Assembly (NCBI GenBank): GCA_014653585.1
Contig: JACWEH010000014.1
Span: 1 to 16,155, forward strand
Length of the DNA: 16,155 nt
Origin: Pelagibacterales bacterium SAG-MED38
Lineage (GTDB): Bacteria > Pseudomonadota > Alphaproteobacteria > Pelagibacterales > Pelagibacteraceae
Direction: 5' to 3'
Shown: positions 6,886-15,515 of the stretch, one piece after another
Layout of the letters: each line of letters opens with the position of its first letter
How positions within the stretch are numbered: the stretch's first letter is position 1
The notes under the pieces: generated by a model
What the model was told of the DNA's origin: nothing
Databases searched by the model: none
What the model saw: the letters and a program-made list of their open reading frames with translations, nothing else
Program-made: the position numbers and the translations under genes

Positions 6886-8319
6886 ATGGAAGATAAAAAA
6901 AATTTTTATATCAATGGAAAATGGGTATCACCAAAAAGTAAAGAGGAAATCAAAGTAATTAATCCTTCAACTGAAGAAAAGTGTGCCGTCATAACATTAG
7001 GCAACAAAGATGACGTAAATGATGCTGTGATTGCTGCTAAAAAAGCTTACAATACATGGGCATTTTCATCAAAAGATGAGAGAATAAGATTATTAGAAAA
7101 ACTTTACGAAAATTATAAGAAAAGATGGGCAGACATTGCAAGTGCAATTACAACTGAGATGGGAGCACCAAAAGATTTTGCAACAAAACTTCAAGCTGGA
7201 ACAGGTGCTGCTCATCTGAAATCATTTATAAGATATTTAAAAAATTTTGAATTTGAAAAACCATTGGGAGAACATGCGCCTAATCAAAGACTTATTTATG
7301 AACCCAAGGGTGTATGTGCATTAATTACCCCATGGAATTGGCCAATGAACCAGGTTTGTTTAAAAGTAATGCCTGCAATAGCATCTGGGTGTACCATGGT
7401 TTTAAAACCATCAGAATTAGCTCCATTATCATCAATGATACTTGCTGAGCTTATTGATGAGACTAAAATTCCAGCAGGTGTGTTTAATTTAATTAATGGT
7501 GATGGCGCAACAACAGGGGATGCATTAACAAGTCATCCTGATGTAAATATGATTTCATTTACTGGATCAACTAGAGCTGGAGCATTAATTTCTCAAAATG
7601 CTGCAAAAGATTTTAAAAGAGTGAGTTTAGAACTTGGTGGAAAAGGGGCAAATATAATATTTAAAGATGCTGATCCAGATGCAATAGAAAGAGGTGCTTT
7701 GAGATGTTTTAGAAATTCAGGCCAGTCATGTAATGCACCTACAAGGATGCTAGTTGAAAAATCAATGTATAATGACGCTGTTAAAAGATTAAAAAAGTAC
7801 ACAGAAAATTTTGAGGTCGGTGATCCAAAAAAGGAAGGAGAGCATATAGGCCCAGTTATTTCTGAAACCCAATACAATAAGATACAAACTTTAATTAAAA
7901 AGGGTATTGAAGAAGGAGCTAAATTAGTAGCAGGCGGTCCAGGTAAACCAGATGGATTAGAAAAAGGTTATTTTGTAAAACCTACTGTATTTGCTGATGT
8001 AAATAATAAAATGGCAATAGCAAGAACAGAAATATTTGGCCCAGTTTTATCTGTAATGCCTTTTGAAACAGAAGAAGAAGCTATTGAAATTGCAAATGAT
8101 ACTCCCTACGGGTTAACAAACTACATTCAAACTAAAGATAAAGAAAAAGTAAAGAGAGTTGCCAGAAAACTTAGATCAGGAATGGTTGATGTCAATGGTG
8201 CTGGTATTGCTGTTGACGCACCTTTTGGGGGATTTAAACATTCTGGCATTGGTAGAGAGGCCGGGAAACATGGTCTTGAAGAGTTTTTAGAGGTTAAATC
8301 TGTGGGAGGATGGAGTTAG
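6886..8319 (+). CDS. NAD(P)-dependent aldehyde dehydrogenase
   Basis: This would oxidise an aldehyde to the carboxylic acid in the cytoplasm with NAD or NADP. The 477-residue protein has the full ALDH superfamily set: TPWNWP with the oxyanion asparagine N151, the cofactor-site lysine K174 in LKPSE, the FTGSTRAG loop at 225-232, the general base E249 in LELGGKG, the nucleophile C282 in SGQSC, and EIFGPV near the C-terminal third. The substrate cannot be read from the sequence. Lying 20 bases after the agmatinase-family gene, it may act on an aldehyde from polyamine or guanidino breakdown, such as 4-aminobutyraldehyde or 4-guanidinobutyraldehyde. That is inference, and no aminotransferase or oxidase that would make the aldehyde is present. 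Its 3' end overlaps the convergent argE-like gene by 4 bases. Confidence 0.9.
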   Translation: MEDKKNFYINGKWVSPKSKEEIKVINPSTEEKCAVITLGNKDDVNDAVIAAKKAYNTWAFSSKDERIRLLEKLYENYKKRWADIASAITTEMGAPKDFATKLQAGTGAAHLKSFIRYLKNFEFEKPLGEHAPNQRLIYEPKGVCALITPWNWPMNQVCLKVMPAIASGCTMVLKPSELAPLSSMILAELIDETKIPAGVFNLINGDGATTGDALTSHPDVNMISFTGSTRAGALISQNAAKDFKRVSLELGGKGANIIFKDADPDAIERGALRCFRNSGQSCNAPTRMLVEKSMYNDAVKRLKKYTENFEVGDPKKEGEHIGPVISETQYNKIQTLIKKGIEEGAKLVAGGPGKPDGLEKGYFVKPTVFADVNNKMAIARTEIFGPVLSVMPFETEEEAIEIANDTPYGLTNYIQTKDKEKVKRVARKLRSGMVDVNGAGIAVDAPFGGFKHSGIGREAGKHGLEEFLEVKSVGGWS

Positions 8320-9506
8320 TTAAGAGTAGAGTTTTTTTTAATTCCCTCAAGAAATTTCAAACATTTTTTAAGTTCTTTAAGTTCAATGAATTCATCAACT
8401 TTGTGAGCCTGTTCTATACAACCTGGGCCACAAACAACAGTACTGATACCGATTTCTTGAAATAATCCTGCTTCAGTTCCAAAGGACACAACTTCTCTAG
8501 AATTATCACCAGTTAAACTTGACACCAATTCACATGCCTCTGAATTTTCTATACGATCAAAACCTGTAACTTCCCCTATTATTTCCTTTGTTATTTTTGA
8601 ATTAGGAAAAACCTTTTTCATTTCTGTTAATAAAACTTCATTGGCATATTTATCTATTTGTTGATTTAAAAAGACACCATCTTCTTTAACAACTGGTCTC
8701 ATCTCCCATTCAACACGACATTTATCAGCTATTACATTATGAGCTATTCCCCCAAATATACCTCCAACTTGCAATGTTGAAAAAGGAGGATCAAATATTG
8801 AGTCTTTAGGTGCTCTTTTTTTTAATTCTTCTCTGAGCTCTATTAATTTATTTGCATATTTTGACGCGAATTCGACAGCGCTAACACCTTTGTGTGGCAT
8901 CGAGCTATGTCCAGCTAATCCCTCAAAATAAGTAGTATATTCGTAGCAACCTTTATGTGCGTCTATGATTTTCATTTTTGTAGGTTCACCTACAATACAA
9001 ATTCCATTTTGAATTTTTCTTTTTTTAAGTTCTTCAATCAATATAGGAGCACCCAAGCATGCAGTTTCCTCATCAAAAGTAAAAGAAAAATGAATGTCTC
9101 TATTTAGATCAACTTTAGAAAAAATTGGAGCAAACGCTAAAGTGCACGCAATAAATCCCTTCATATCACAGGAACCTCTTCCATAAAGTTTATCTTTTTT
9201 AATTGTTGCTTTAAAAGGGTCTGTGCTCCAATTCTTTGAAACAGGGACTGTATCAGTATGACCAGATAAAATTATTGGCTTAACTCCATTTGATTTTTTT
9301 GCTTTGATTGTTGCAAAAAGATTTACTCTTTTTTTTTCACCATCATACGTTTTAAATGACGTAGCACCTAAATCATTAAGATATTTTTCACAATAATTAA
9401 TTAAATCATTGTTATCCTCTCCTGAAATAGTTTTAAATCCAATTAAATCAGATAAAATCTTAATAGAACTCTTGTATAATTTCTCTAAATTTACTTCTGT
9501 ACTCAT
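8316..9506 (-). CDS. argE: M20-family deacylase, acetylornithine deacetylase (ArgE) type
   Basis: This is a probable cytoplasmic metallo-hydrolase that removes the acetyl group from N-acetylornithine to yield ornithine, or a close relative acting on another N-acyl amino acid. The 396-residue protein has the two-zinc site of peptidase M20: SGHTDTVP with H83 and D85, YGRGSCDMKG with the bridging D114, catalytic E146 followed by E147 in FDEETA, E174 in VGEP, and H368 near the C-terminus. The dimerisation-domain region includes GLAGHSSMPHKG (196-207). LYGRG plus DMKGF is typical of the proteobacterial ArgE branch. It reads towards the aldehyde dehydrogenase and shares 4 bases with it. Its start lies 29 bases from the CsaA-like gene on the other strand. 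Its arginine/ornithine link fits the agmatinase neighbourhood, but a catabolic role cannot be excluded. Confidence 0.82.
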   Translation of the reverse strand: MSTEVNLEKLYKSSIKILSDLIGFKTISGEDNNDLINYCEKYLNDLGATSFKTYDGEKKRVNLFATIKAKKSNGVKPIILSGHTDTVPVSKNWSTDPFKATIKKDKLYGRGSCDMKGFIACTLAFAPIFSKVDLNRDIHFSFTFDEETACLGAPILIEELKKRKIQNGICIVGEPTKMKIIDAHKGCYEYTTYFEGLAGHSSMPHKGVSAVEFASKYANKLIELREELKKRAPKDSIFDPPFSTLQVGGIFGGIAHNVIADKCRVEWEMRPVVKEDGVFLNQQIDKYANEVLLTEMKKVFPNSKITKEIIGEVTGFDRIENSEACELVSSLTGDNSREVVSFGTEAGLFQEIGISTVVCGPGCIEQAHKVDEFIELKELKKCLKFLEGIKKNSTLN

Positions 9507-9535
9507 TGGTAATAATTAATATAAATATCACATTT
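9507..9535. promoter_or_regulatory. 29-base divergent spacer between the argE-like and csaA-like genes
   Basis: The gap is almost pure A/T and contains several TATAAT-like hexamers in both orientations. It is the only non-coding stretch ahead of the seven-gene rightward run, so part of that run's promoter probably lies here, with the -35 region inside the 5' end of the argE-like gene. No single promoter can be picked out. Confidence 0.35.
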
Positions 9536-9877
9536 ATGAAAGAACAAATTACTTACGACATATTTGAAAAAATAGATATTAGACTTGGGACAGTACTTTC
9601 AGTCAAAAAAAATGAAAAAGCTAGAAAACCATCTTTAGTTGTTGAAGTCGATTTTGGAAAAAAAATAGGTGTTAAAACATCGTCAGCTCAAATTACTCAT
9701 TTTTACAATAAAGAGAATTTGGTTGGCAAACAAGTGATTGGTGTTTGTAATTTTCCAGAAAAAAATATTGCAGGTGTAAAATCTCAATTTTTACTTTTGG
9801 GTTCAATAGATCCTGATGGAAAAGTAACATTAGTACATCCCTCACAAAAAGCAGAAAATGGTTTACCTATAGCATAA
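9536..9877 (+). CDS. csaA: CsaA-like tRNA-binding-domain protein
   Basis: This is a small single-domain OB-fold protein of the CsaA / tRNA-binding family, described as a chaperone-like or tRNA-binding factor in bacteria. From ATG 9536 it has 113 residues, matching the usual length of about 110. Family hallmarks are the N-terminal F-x-x-IDIRLGTV, then ARKPSLVVEVDFG, the very conserved VKTSSAQIT, GKQVIGVCNFPEKNIAGVKS and a C-terminal LVHP. An upstream TTG at 9506 would extend the frame by 10 residues. I reject it because it falls on the start codon of the divergent argE-like gene and the added residues are not part of the family. The lysE-like gene follows after 2 bases. The role in this organism is unknown. 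Confidence 0.85.
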   Translation: MKEQITYDIFEKIDIRLGTVLSVKKNEKARKPSLVVEVDFGKKIGVKTSSAQITHFYNKENLVGKQVIGVCNFPEKNIAGVKSQFLLLGSIDPDGKVTLVHPSQKAENGLPIA

Positions 9878-9879
9878 GT

Positions 9880-10470
9880 ATGCATCCAGAATTTTTATCT
9901 ATGGCACTCTTTTGGATTGTAGCTGCTTATACACCAGGACCAAATAACGTTGTTGCATCTTATTCTGGTTTTAACTTTGGAATAAGAAAAACAATCCCAC
10001 ACATTATTGGAGTTACTTTTGGATTTACTTCAGTGGTTTTTGCTTTGACAATTGGCTTAGTTAACGTTTTTAAATTATTTCCAATTATTCAAACTATTTT
10101 AAAATATTTAGGTAGTTTATTTCTAATATATCTAGCCTATAAGATTAGTTTTTCAAAACCTTCTGACGAGAAAAAAAATGAAAATCCAATTTCTTTTTTG
10201 GATACCTTTATTTTTCAATTTTTGAATCCCAAAGGTGTTTTGATTGGAATTATCATAGTTTCAACATATGTTGAATATGGAGAAAATTATCTTGATTATG
10301 CGACTCAAGTTGTTTTATTTGCTTTTATAGTGTCTTTATCAAGTATTACCTTTTGGACATTTGTCGGCAAATATCTTAGAAAATTTGCGACAAATGAGAA
10401 ATTTATTAAATACTTTAATTATGTTATGTCGGGGCTTCTTCTTTTGAGCATAATTACATTTTATATATAA
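9880..10470 (+). CDS. LysE/RhtB-family amino-acid exporter
   Basis: This is an inner-membrane protein of 196 residues, the normal size, with about six predicted helices (near 5-25, 40-62, 68-90, 112-130, 142-164 and 178-196). Family motifs are TPGPN at 18-22 just after the first hydrophobic stretch, a glycine-rich GIRKTIPHIIG segment (34-44), and FLNPKG (114-119) opening the fourth helix. Members export lysine, arginine, threonine, homoserine or other neutral and basic amino acids; the sequence does not say which. It sits between the CsaA-like and aconitase genes with gaps of 2 and 3 bases, so it is almost certainly expressed with them. The position gives no clear functional clue. Confidence 0.86.
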   Translation: MHPEFLSMALFWIVAAYTPGPNNVVASYSGFNFGIRKTIPHIIGVTFGFTSVVFALTIGLVNVFKLFPIIQTILKYLGSLFLIYLAYKISFSKPSDEKKNENPISFLDTFIFQFLNPKGVLIGIIIVSTYVEYGENYLDYATQVVLFAFIVSLSSITFWTFVGKYLRKFATNEKFIKYFNYVMSGLLLLSIITFYI

Positions 10471-10473
10471 GAT

Positions 10474-13143
10474 ATGAAACCTGGAAATAAAAATTCTTAC
10501 AAATCATTATCCGACCTAGATGTTAACGGAAAAAATTTTAAATATTACTCATTAAAAAAAGCTGAGTTAAATGGGTTACAAGGTATTTCAAAATTACCAA
10601 AGTCGTTAAAAGTTTTACTAGAAAACCTACTTAGATATGAAGATGATGTATCGGTTAATAAAAATCAAATAGAAGCAATCAAAAAGTGGCTTGATACCAG
10701 AAAATCAAAAACTGAAATAGCTTACAGACCAGCTAGAGTTTTGCTCCAAGATTATACAGGAATACCAGCAGTGGCGGATTTAGCTGCAATGAGAGAAGCT
10801 GTAAAAGAGAAAAATAAAGATCCAAATACAATTAATCCCTTGTCAGCAGTTGATTTAGTTATTGATCACTCAGTTCAAGTTGATCAATCGGCAAAAAAAG
10901 ATTCATTTGAAAAGAATGTAGATATTGAATTTAAAAGAAATGGCGAAAGATATTCTTTTTTAAAATGGGGTCAAAGTGCTTTTAATAACTTTAGAATTGT
11001 TCCACCAGGAACTGGAATCTGTCACCAAGTTAATTTAGAATATTTATCAAAAGTAGTTTGGTCTGAGGAATATGAAGATGAAAAATATTTGTTTCCCGAT
11101 ACTCTTGTTGGAACAGATAGTCACACAACAATGGTCAATGGTTTATCAGTTTTAGGATGGGGCGTTGGTGGAATTGAAGCCGAGGCAGGTATGCTAGGAC
11201 AACCTATTTCAATGTTAATTCCTGAAGTTATTGGATTTGAGGTAACAAAAAAAATGCCAGAGGGTACAACTGCAACAGACTTAGTTTTAACAATTGTAAA
11301 AATGCTTAGAGACAAAGGAGTAGTTGGTAAATTTGTTGAATTTTACGGTGAGGGATTAAAAAATTTAACTTTAGCAGATAGAGCAACAATTGCTAATATG
11401 GCTCCTGAATATGGTGCTACTTGCGGTTTTTTTCCGATAGATGAAGAAACTTTAAAATATTTAAAATTTTCTGGAAGAGATAAAGAAACAGTAGAAATAG
11501 TTGAAAAATATGCAAAAGAACAAGGTCTTTGGGCAAGCAATGAAATTGAATTTAGTGACAAGATCTCATTGGATATGTCAACTGTGGTTCCAACTATATC
11601 AGGTCCTAAAAGACCACAAGATAAAGTTCTTTTAACTGACGCATCAAGTAACTTTAAAAAGGTATTTAAAGAAGCTACAGATAGAAAAGATTATAAAATT
11701 TCAAAGGTAAAAAATACAGATTATGTAATTAAGGATGGCTCAATATTAATTGCAGCAATTACATCATGCACTAACACTTCAAATCCCAATGTTCTTATTG
11801 GAGCTGGACTACTTGCAAAAAAAGCTGTTGAGTTAGGCTTAAATGTTAAACCATGGGTTAAAACATCTTTAGCTCCAGGATCAAAAGTGGTTACTGATTA
11901 TTTAGAGAAAGCAGGTTTAAATATTTACTTAGATCAATTAGGATTTAATTTAGTTGGTTATGGTTGTACAACTTGTATAGGTAATTCAGGTCCGTTGGCA
12001 GAAAATATAGTTGATGCTATTCAAAAAGAAAATTTATATGCAGTTTCAGTTTTGTCAGGTAACAGAAACTTTGAAGGAAGAATTTCACCTCATATAAAAG
12101 CGAATTACTTAGCCTCTCCTCCACTTGTAGTAGCCTATGCGCTTGCTGGTCATATGGAATTTGATTTATTTAAAGACTCATTTGGAAAAGATAAAGACGG
12201 CAAAGATGTATTTTTAAAAGATATTTGGCCATCAAATAAAGAAATAGAGTATACTTTAAAGAATTCTCTTAGCGCAGATATGTTTGTTAAACGATATTCA
12301 AATGTTTCCAAGGGACCGAAACAATGGCAAGAAATCAAAACAGAAAAGAGTAGTATTTATAGTTGGGATGAAAATTCTACTTATGTAAAAAAACCTCCAT
12401 TTTTTGAAAATCTTAGTGATGAGCCAGAGGGTTTTAAAGAAATTAAAAATGCAAGACCATTACTGATATTGGGAGACATGGTTACGACAGATCATATTTC
12501 TCCAGCTGGCAATATTCAAAAAGATAGTCCAACGGGTGAGTATTTTATGAATTATCAGATTCTTCCTAAGGATTATAATTCTTATGGCTCAAGACGTGGA
12601 AATCACGAGGTGATGATGAGAGGTACATTTGCAAATATTAGAATTAAAAATGAAATGGCCCAAGGAACTGAAGGTGGTTTCACAAAATTATACCCTGAGG
12701 AAAAAGTTATGTCGGTTTATGATGCAGTAGTGGAGTATAAAAAAAGAGGAACTGATTTAGTTGTAATTGGTGGTAAAGAGTATGGCACTGGCTCTTCTCG
12801 TGATTGGGCCGCAAAAGGAACTAAATTACTAGGTGTTAAGGTAGTAATTGCAGAGAGTTTTGAGAGAATACACAGATCTAACTTAATTGGGATGGGAATA
12901 TTGCCATTACAATTCACCGAAAATATGAACAGAAAAAATTTAAACTTATCAGGATCTGAATTGATTAGTGTAGTGGATATTGAAAAAGGAATTAATCCAT
13001 CTGATAAAATAAAAGTTGAGATCAAATATGCATCTGGTGATGTTAAAATAATAGATATCCTATGTAGAATTGATACAAAAAATGAATTGGAGTATTATAA
13101 AAATGGTGGAATACTTCAATATGTTTTGAGAAATATGATTTAG
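10474..13143 (+). CDS. acnA: Aconitate hydratase A (aconitase, AcnA type)
   Basis: This enzyme interconverts citrate and isocitrate via cis-aconitate in the TCA cycle, using a [4Fe-4S] cluster in the cytoplasm. The 889-residue protein matches bacterial AcnA and the IRP1-like branch (E. coli AcnA is 891). The three cluster cysteines are C432 in TSCTNTSNP and C498 and C501 in GYGCTTCIGNSG, nearly the same positions as in E. coli. Other family blocks are VDLVIDHSVQVD near 125, GTGICHQVNLEYL near 175, VGTDSHTTMVNGL near 212, and the swivelling C-terminal domain with GDMVTTDHISPAG and KEYGTGSSRDWAAKG. It starts 3 bases after the lysE-like gene and ends 2 bases before the YfgM-like gene. The full residue set argues for an active enzyme; a moonlighting mRNA-binding role is possible but unsupported here. 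Confidence 0.97.
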   Translation: MKPGNKNSYKSLSDLDVNGKNFKYYSLKKAELNGLQGISKLPKSLKVLLENLLRYEDDVSVNKNQIEAIKKWLDTRKSKTEIAYRPARVLLQDYTGIPAVADLAAMREAVKEKNKDPNTINPLSAVDLVIDHSVQVDQSAKKDSFEKNVDIEFKRNGERYSFLKWGQSAFNNFRIVPPGTGICHQVNLEYLSKVVWSEEYEDEKYLFPDTLVGTDSHTTMVNGLSVLGWGVGGIEAEAGMLGQPISMLIPEVIGFEVTKKMPEGTTATDLVLTIVKMLRDKGVVGKFVEFYGEGLKNLTLADRATIANMAPEYGATCGFFPIDEETLKYLKFSGRDKETVEIVEKYAKEQGLWASNEIEFSDKISLDMSTVVPTISGPKRPQDKVLLTDASSNFKKVFKEATDRKDYKISKVKNTDYVIKDGSILIAAITSCTNTSNPNVLIGAGLLAKKAVELGLNVKPWVKTSLAPGSKVVTDYLEKAGLNIYLDQLGFNLVGYGCTTCIGNSGPLAENIVDAIQKENLYAVSVLSGNRNFEGRISPHIKANYLASPPLVVAYALAGHMEFDLFKDSFGKDKDGKDVFLKDIWPSNKEIEYTLKNSLSADMFVKRYSNVSKGPKQWQEIKTEKSSIYSWDENSTYVKKPPFFENLSDEPEGFKEIKNARPLLILGDMVTTDHISPAGNIQKDSPTGEYFMNYQILPKDYNSYGSRRGNHEVMMRGTFANIRIKNEMAQGTEGGFTKLYPEEKVMSVYDAVVEYKKRGTDLVVIGGKEYGTGSSRDWAAKGTKLLGVKVVIAESFERIHRSNLIGMGILPLQFTENMNRKNLNLSGSELISVVDIEKGINPSDKIKVEIKYASGDVKIIDILCRIDTKNELEYYKNGGILQYVLRNMI

Positions 13144-13145
13144 AT

Positions 13146-13790
13146 ATGGATGAGGATATATCAATAATAAATACAAACACGAGAAATGAAAAAATAAAAA
13201 ATTTTTTTTTTCAAAATAAAAAAAGAATAATTTTTGGATTAATTGTAATTATTATACTTTTAATTAGTTATTTTGGTTTTGGGGAATATCAAGATAGAAA
13301 AAAAGTAAAAATATCTGACTCTTTTAATTCAATAACGATTAATTATTCTAAGAATAATAAGGAAAAAACAGCCAAAGATTTAATAAAATTGGTTAATGAA
13401 AAAAATTCAACTTATTCATTATTGTCTTTATATTTTATTATAGATAACGAATTAATTAATGAGAAAAACACAATCAATGAATTATTTGACGTTGTTATTA
13501 ATGAAATCTCGTTAGATGATGAGGTAAAAAACCTAAATATTTACAAAAAAGCACTTTATAATGCAAATGACAGCAGTGAAAACGATCTTTTAGAAATATT
13601 AAATCCTTTAATAAAATCAGAAAGTGTTTGGAAATCTCATGCTTTATACTTAATGGCAGAATTTTTTTACTCAAAAAATGAAATGCAAAAATCGAAAGAA
13701 TTTTTTATTCAAATCGTAAGTTTAGAAAATGCTAACAAAGAAATTAAATTAGAGGCTCAAAAAAGACTTAATCGAGATTTAAGTGAATAA
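13146..13790 (+). CDS. YfgM-like membrane-anchored TPR-domain protein
   Basis: The 214-residue protein has a lysine-rich N-terminus, one membrane helix (about 28-45) and a helical C-terminal part. A TPR-like pair is clearest at about 162-207 (LYLMAEFFYSKNEMQKSKEFF). That layout fits the YfgM/PpiD-associated family of ancillary SecYEG or envelope-folding factors. The strongest support is context: the next gene encodes BamB, and yfgM-bamB is a conserved neighbourhood in many proteobacteria. Primary sequence conservation is low, so the call leans on architecture and neighbour. A run of ten T (13202-13211) lies in codons 19-22; the frame is consistent through it. The gene overlaps bamB by 8 bases. 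It would act at the inner membrane, facing the periplasm. Confidence 0.7.
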   Translation: MDEDISIINTNTRNEKIKNFFFQNKKRIIFGLIVIIILLISYFGFGEYQDRKKVKISDSFNSITINYSKNNKEKTAKDLIKLVNEKNSTYSLLSLYFIIDNELINEKNTINELFDVVINEISLDDEVKNLNIYKKALYNANDSSENDLLEILNPLIKSESVWKSHALYLMAEFFYSKNEMQKSKEFFIQIVSLENANKEIKLEAQKRLNRDLSE

Positions 13791-15084
13791 GATTTTTCAA
13801 TCACTATTAATAATTATTTTTTTTTCAGGTTGTTCTCTAAACAAAAGTTCAAAGTTTTGGACCTCGGAAACTATTAAAGAAATAGAGGAAAAAAAATTTG
13901 AAAAAATTTTTGACGATCCAACAACCTTAAGCCAAGAATTAAATATAAATATTAGTTTAAATCTTAGTGAAGGTTTTATAAAAAATAATCTATCAAAAAA
14001 ATTTACTAATAACGATGGAAAAGTTAATTTTGACGGATCTTTAAAAAAATCATCAAAATATAAATTTTCAAAAATTAAGAATTTTTATCAATCAGAGCCA
14101 ACTATATTATTTAATAAAGATAATATAATTTTCTTTGATGATAGAGGCACAGTTCTACAGTTTGACAAACGATCTAAATTAATATGGAAAAAAAATTATT
14201 ATACAAAGTCAGAGAAAAAATCTTCTCCAATTTTACAGTTTGCAAGCAATAAAAAATTTTTGATAGTTGCAGATAATCTATCAAAATATTACATGTTAAA
14301 TTTAGAAACTGGAGACTTAGTTTGGTCTGAAAAAAACTCAGCTCCCTTTAATTCTCAAATAAAGATTTATAAGGATCGTTTTTTTTTAATTGATTTTACT
14401 AATACACTTAGATGTTATTCTTTAAAGAATGGAGAGGAACTTTGGAATTTTCAAACAGAGTCAGCATTAATAAGATCTCAAAAAAGATTATCAATGGTGA
14501 TTGTGGAAGATATGGTTTATTTTAACAATTCTTTAGGTGACATAAGTGCAGTTAGAATAAATGATGGTGAATTAATTTGGCAGTTACCAACCCAGAGTAA
14601 TATTATTTATGAGTCATCTTTTTCTCTTGAGACATCAGATATTATAAGTGATGGGAAAGATTTATTTTTTTCTAACAATAAAAATCAATTTTTTTCTATT
14701 GATATCAAATCAGGTAGCTTTAATTGGGAGAATAGAGTAAATTCATATTTAAGACCAACCTTAATTGATAATTTCATAATTACAGTTTCCTTAGAAGGTT
14801 ATTTAATAGTGATAGATAAAATTACAGGAAATATTATAAAGGTCACTGATATCTTTAATTATTTTAAACCAAAAAAAAGAAAAGACATTTTACCCACAGG
14901 ATTCATTGTCGGTTTAAAAAATATATATTTATCTACAAATATAGGAAGATTATTAGTAATTGATATAAAATCTGGTAAAACCATTTCAATATTAAAAATT
15001 GACAAGGATAAAATTTCACGTCCTTTTGTTTCTAATCAAAATCTATATTTAGTAAAAGATAATGCTATAATTAAATTAAATTAA
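13783..15084 (+). CDS. bamB: BamB-like outer-membrane lipoprotein, PQQ-type beta-propeller
   Basis: This is a probable periplasm-facing lipoprotein of the BAM complex, which inserts beta-barrel proteins into the outer membrane. The start is GTG at 13783, giving a lipoprotein signal peptide with lipobox FSGC and lipidated C17. The mature part carries repeated propeller-blade motifs of the form D/N-x-x-x-G-x-x-x-W, with tryptophans at 135, 181, 221, 266 and 315. Degenerate repeats follow (IDKITGNIIKV and IDIKSGKTISI), so about seven or eight blades are likely. The 433 residues are slightly longer than E. coli BamB (392), mainly through a charged, low-complexity stretch of about 100 residues after the lipid anchor. 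It overlaps the YfgM-like gene by 8 bases and the next gene by 1. The der GTPase gene that often follows bamB is absent. Confidence 0.85.
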   Translation: MNKIFQSLLIIIFFSGCSLNKSSKFWTSETIKEIEEKKFEKIFDDPTTLSQELNINISLNLSEGFIKNNLSKKFTNNDGKVNFDGSLKKSSKYKFSKIKNFYQSEPTILFNKDNIIFFDDRGTVLQFDKRSKLIWKKNYYTKSEKKSSPILQFASNKKFLIVADNLSKYYMLNLETGDLVWSEKNSAPFNSQIKIYKDRFFLIDFTNTLRCYSLKNGEELWNFQTESALIRSQKRLSMVIVEDMVYFNNSLGDISAVRINDGELIWQLPTQSNIIYESSFSLETSDIISDGKDLFFSNNKNQFFSIDIKSGSFNWENRVNSYLRPTLIDNFIITVSLEGYLIVIDKITGNIIKVTDIFNYFKPKKRKDILPTGFIVGLKNIYLSTNIGRLLVIDIKSGKTISILKIDKDKISRPFVSNQNLYLVKDNAIIKLN

Positions 15085-15515
15085 TGTTTTTGAAATTATT
15101 AGATAAGCTTGGTAGAAAAAAAGTTGTTTTAGATAGAGGACCTTCGCATCCAAGATTTGATTTGGCAAAACCTTGGATGAATAGATATTATTTAATTTTC
15201 AGACATAGACCAAAATGGTTTCCGTTTAATATACTTATTCATGAAATGTTAGCTGATGATCATGGTGAGGGAGTGCATAATCATCTTTTTCCATACATTA
15301 CAATTGTGATAAGAGACGGTTATTGGGAAACAACTAGAAAAGGAAAATTTTGGAGAAGGCCAGGTTATATTGGATTTAGATCTGCTAATGCACATCACAG
15401 AGTTGATTTAGAGCCTGGAACTAAACCAGTGACTATTTTTATTTCAGGCCCATTTGGTTTTAGAAAAGGTCCAAGATCAGAATATGGTATTGATTTTAAA
15501 TCAAAAAAAAATTGA
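15084..15515 (+). CDS. Small cupin-like protein, unknown function
   Basis: The 143-residue protein has no signal peptide or membrane helix and is probably cytoplasmic. It shows cupin-like traits: a histidine cluster DDHGEGVHNH (58-67), then TIVIRDGYWE (73-82), a basic segment WRRPGYIGFRSANAHHR (90-106), and VTIFISGPFGFR (116-127). This resembles a widespread family of small proteins with an H-x-H ... G-Y-x-E ... A-x-x-x-HR ... T-x-F-x-x-GP pattern, whose function I do not know. H65, H67 and H105 could bind a metal, with an E or another H as a further ligand. The start ATG shares one base with the bamB stop (TAATG), and its stop shares one base with the zapE start (TGATG), so translation is probably coupled on both sides. 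Confidence 0.7.
   Translation: MFLKLLDKLGRKKVVLDRGPSHPRFDLAKPWMNRYYLIFRHRPKWFPFNILIHEMLADDHGEGVHNHLFPYITIVIRDGYWETTRKGKFWRRPGYIGFRSANAHHRVDLEPGTKPVTIFISGPFGFRKGPRSEYGIDFKSKKN

Noticed and set aside
9506..9535. TTG-initiated 10-residue extension of the CsaA-like protein
   Set aside because: It would place the start on the argE-like start codon, adds residues not seen in the family, and a good ATG at 9536 gives the normal length.
10474..13143. Aconitase as an iron-regulatory RNA-binding switch controlling its own operon
   Set aside because: No iron-responsive-element-like hairpin was seen near the gene, where only 3 bases separate it from lysE; the idea has no sequence support.
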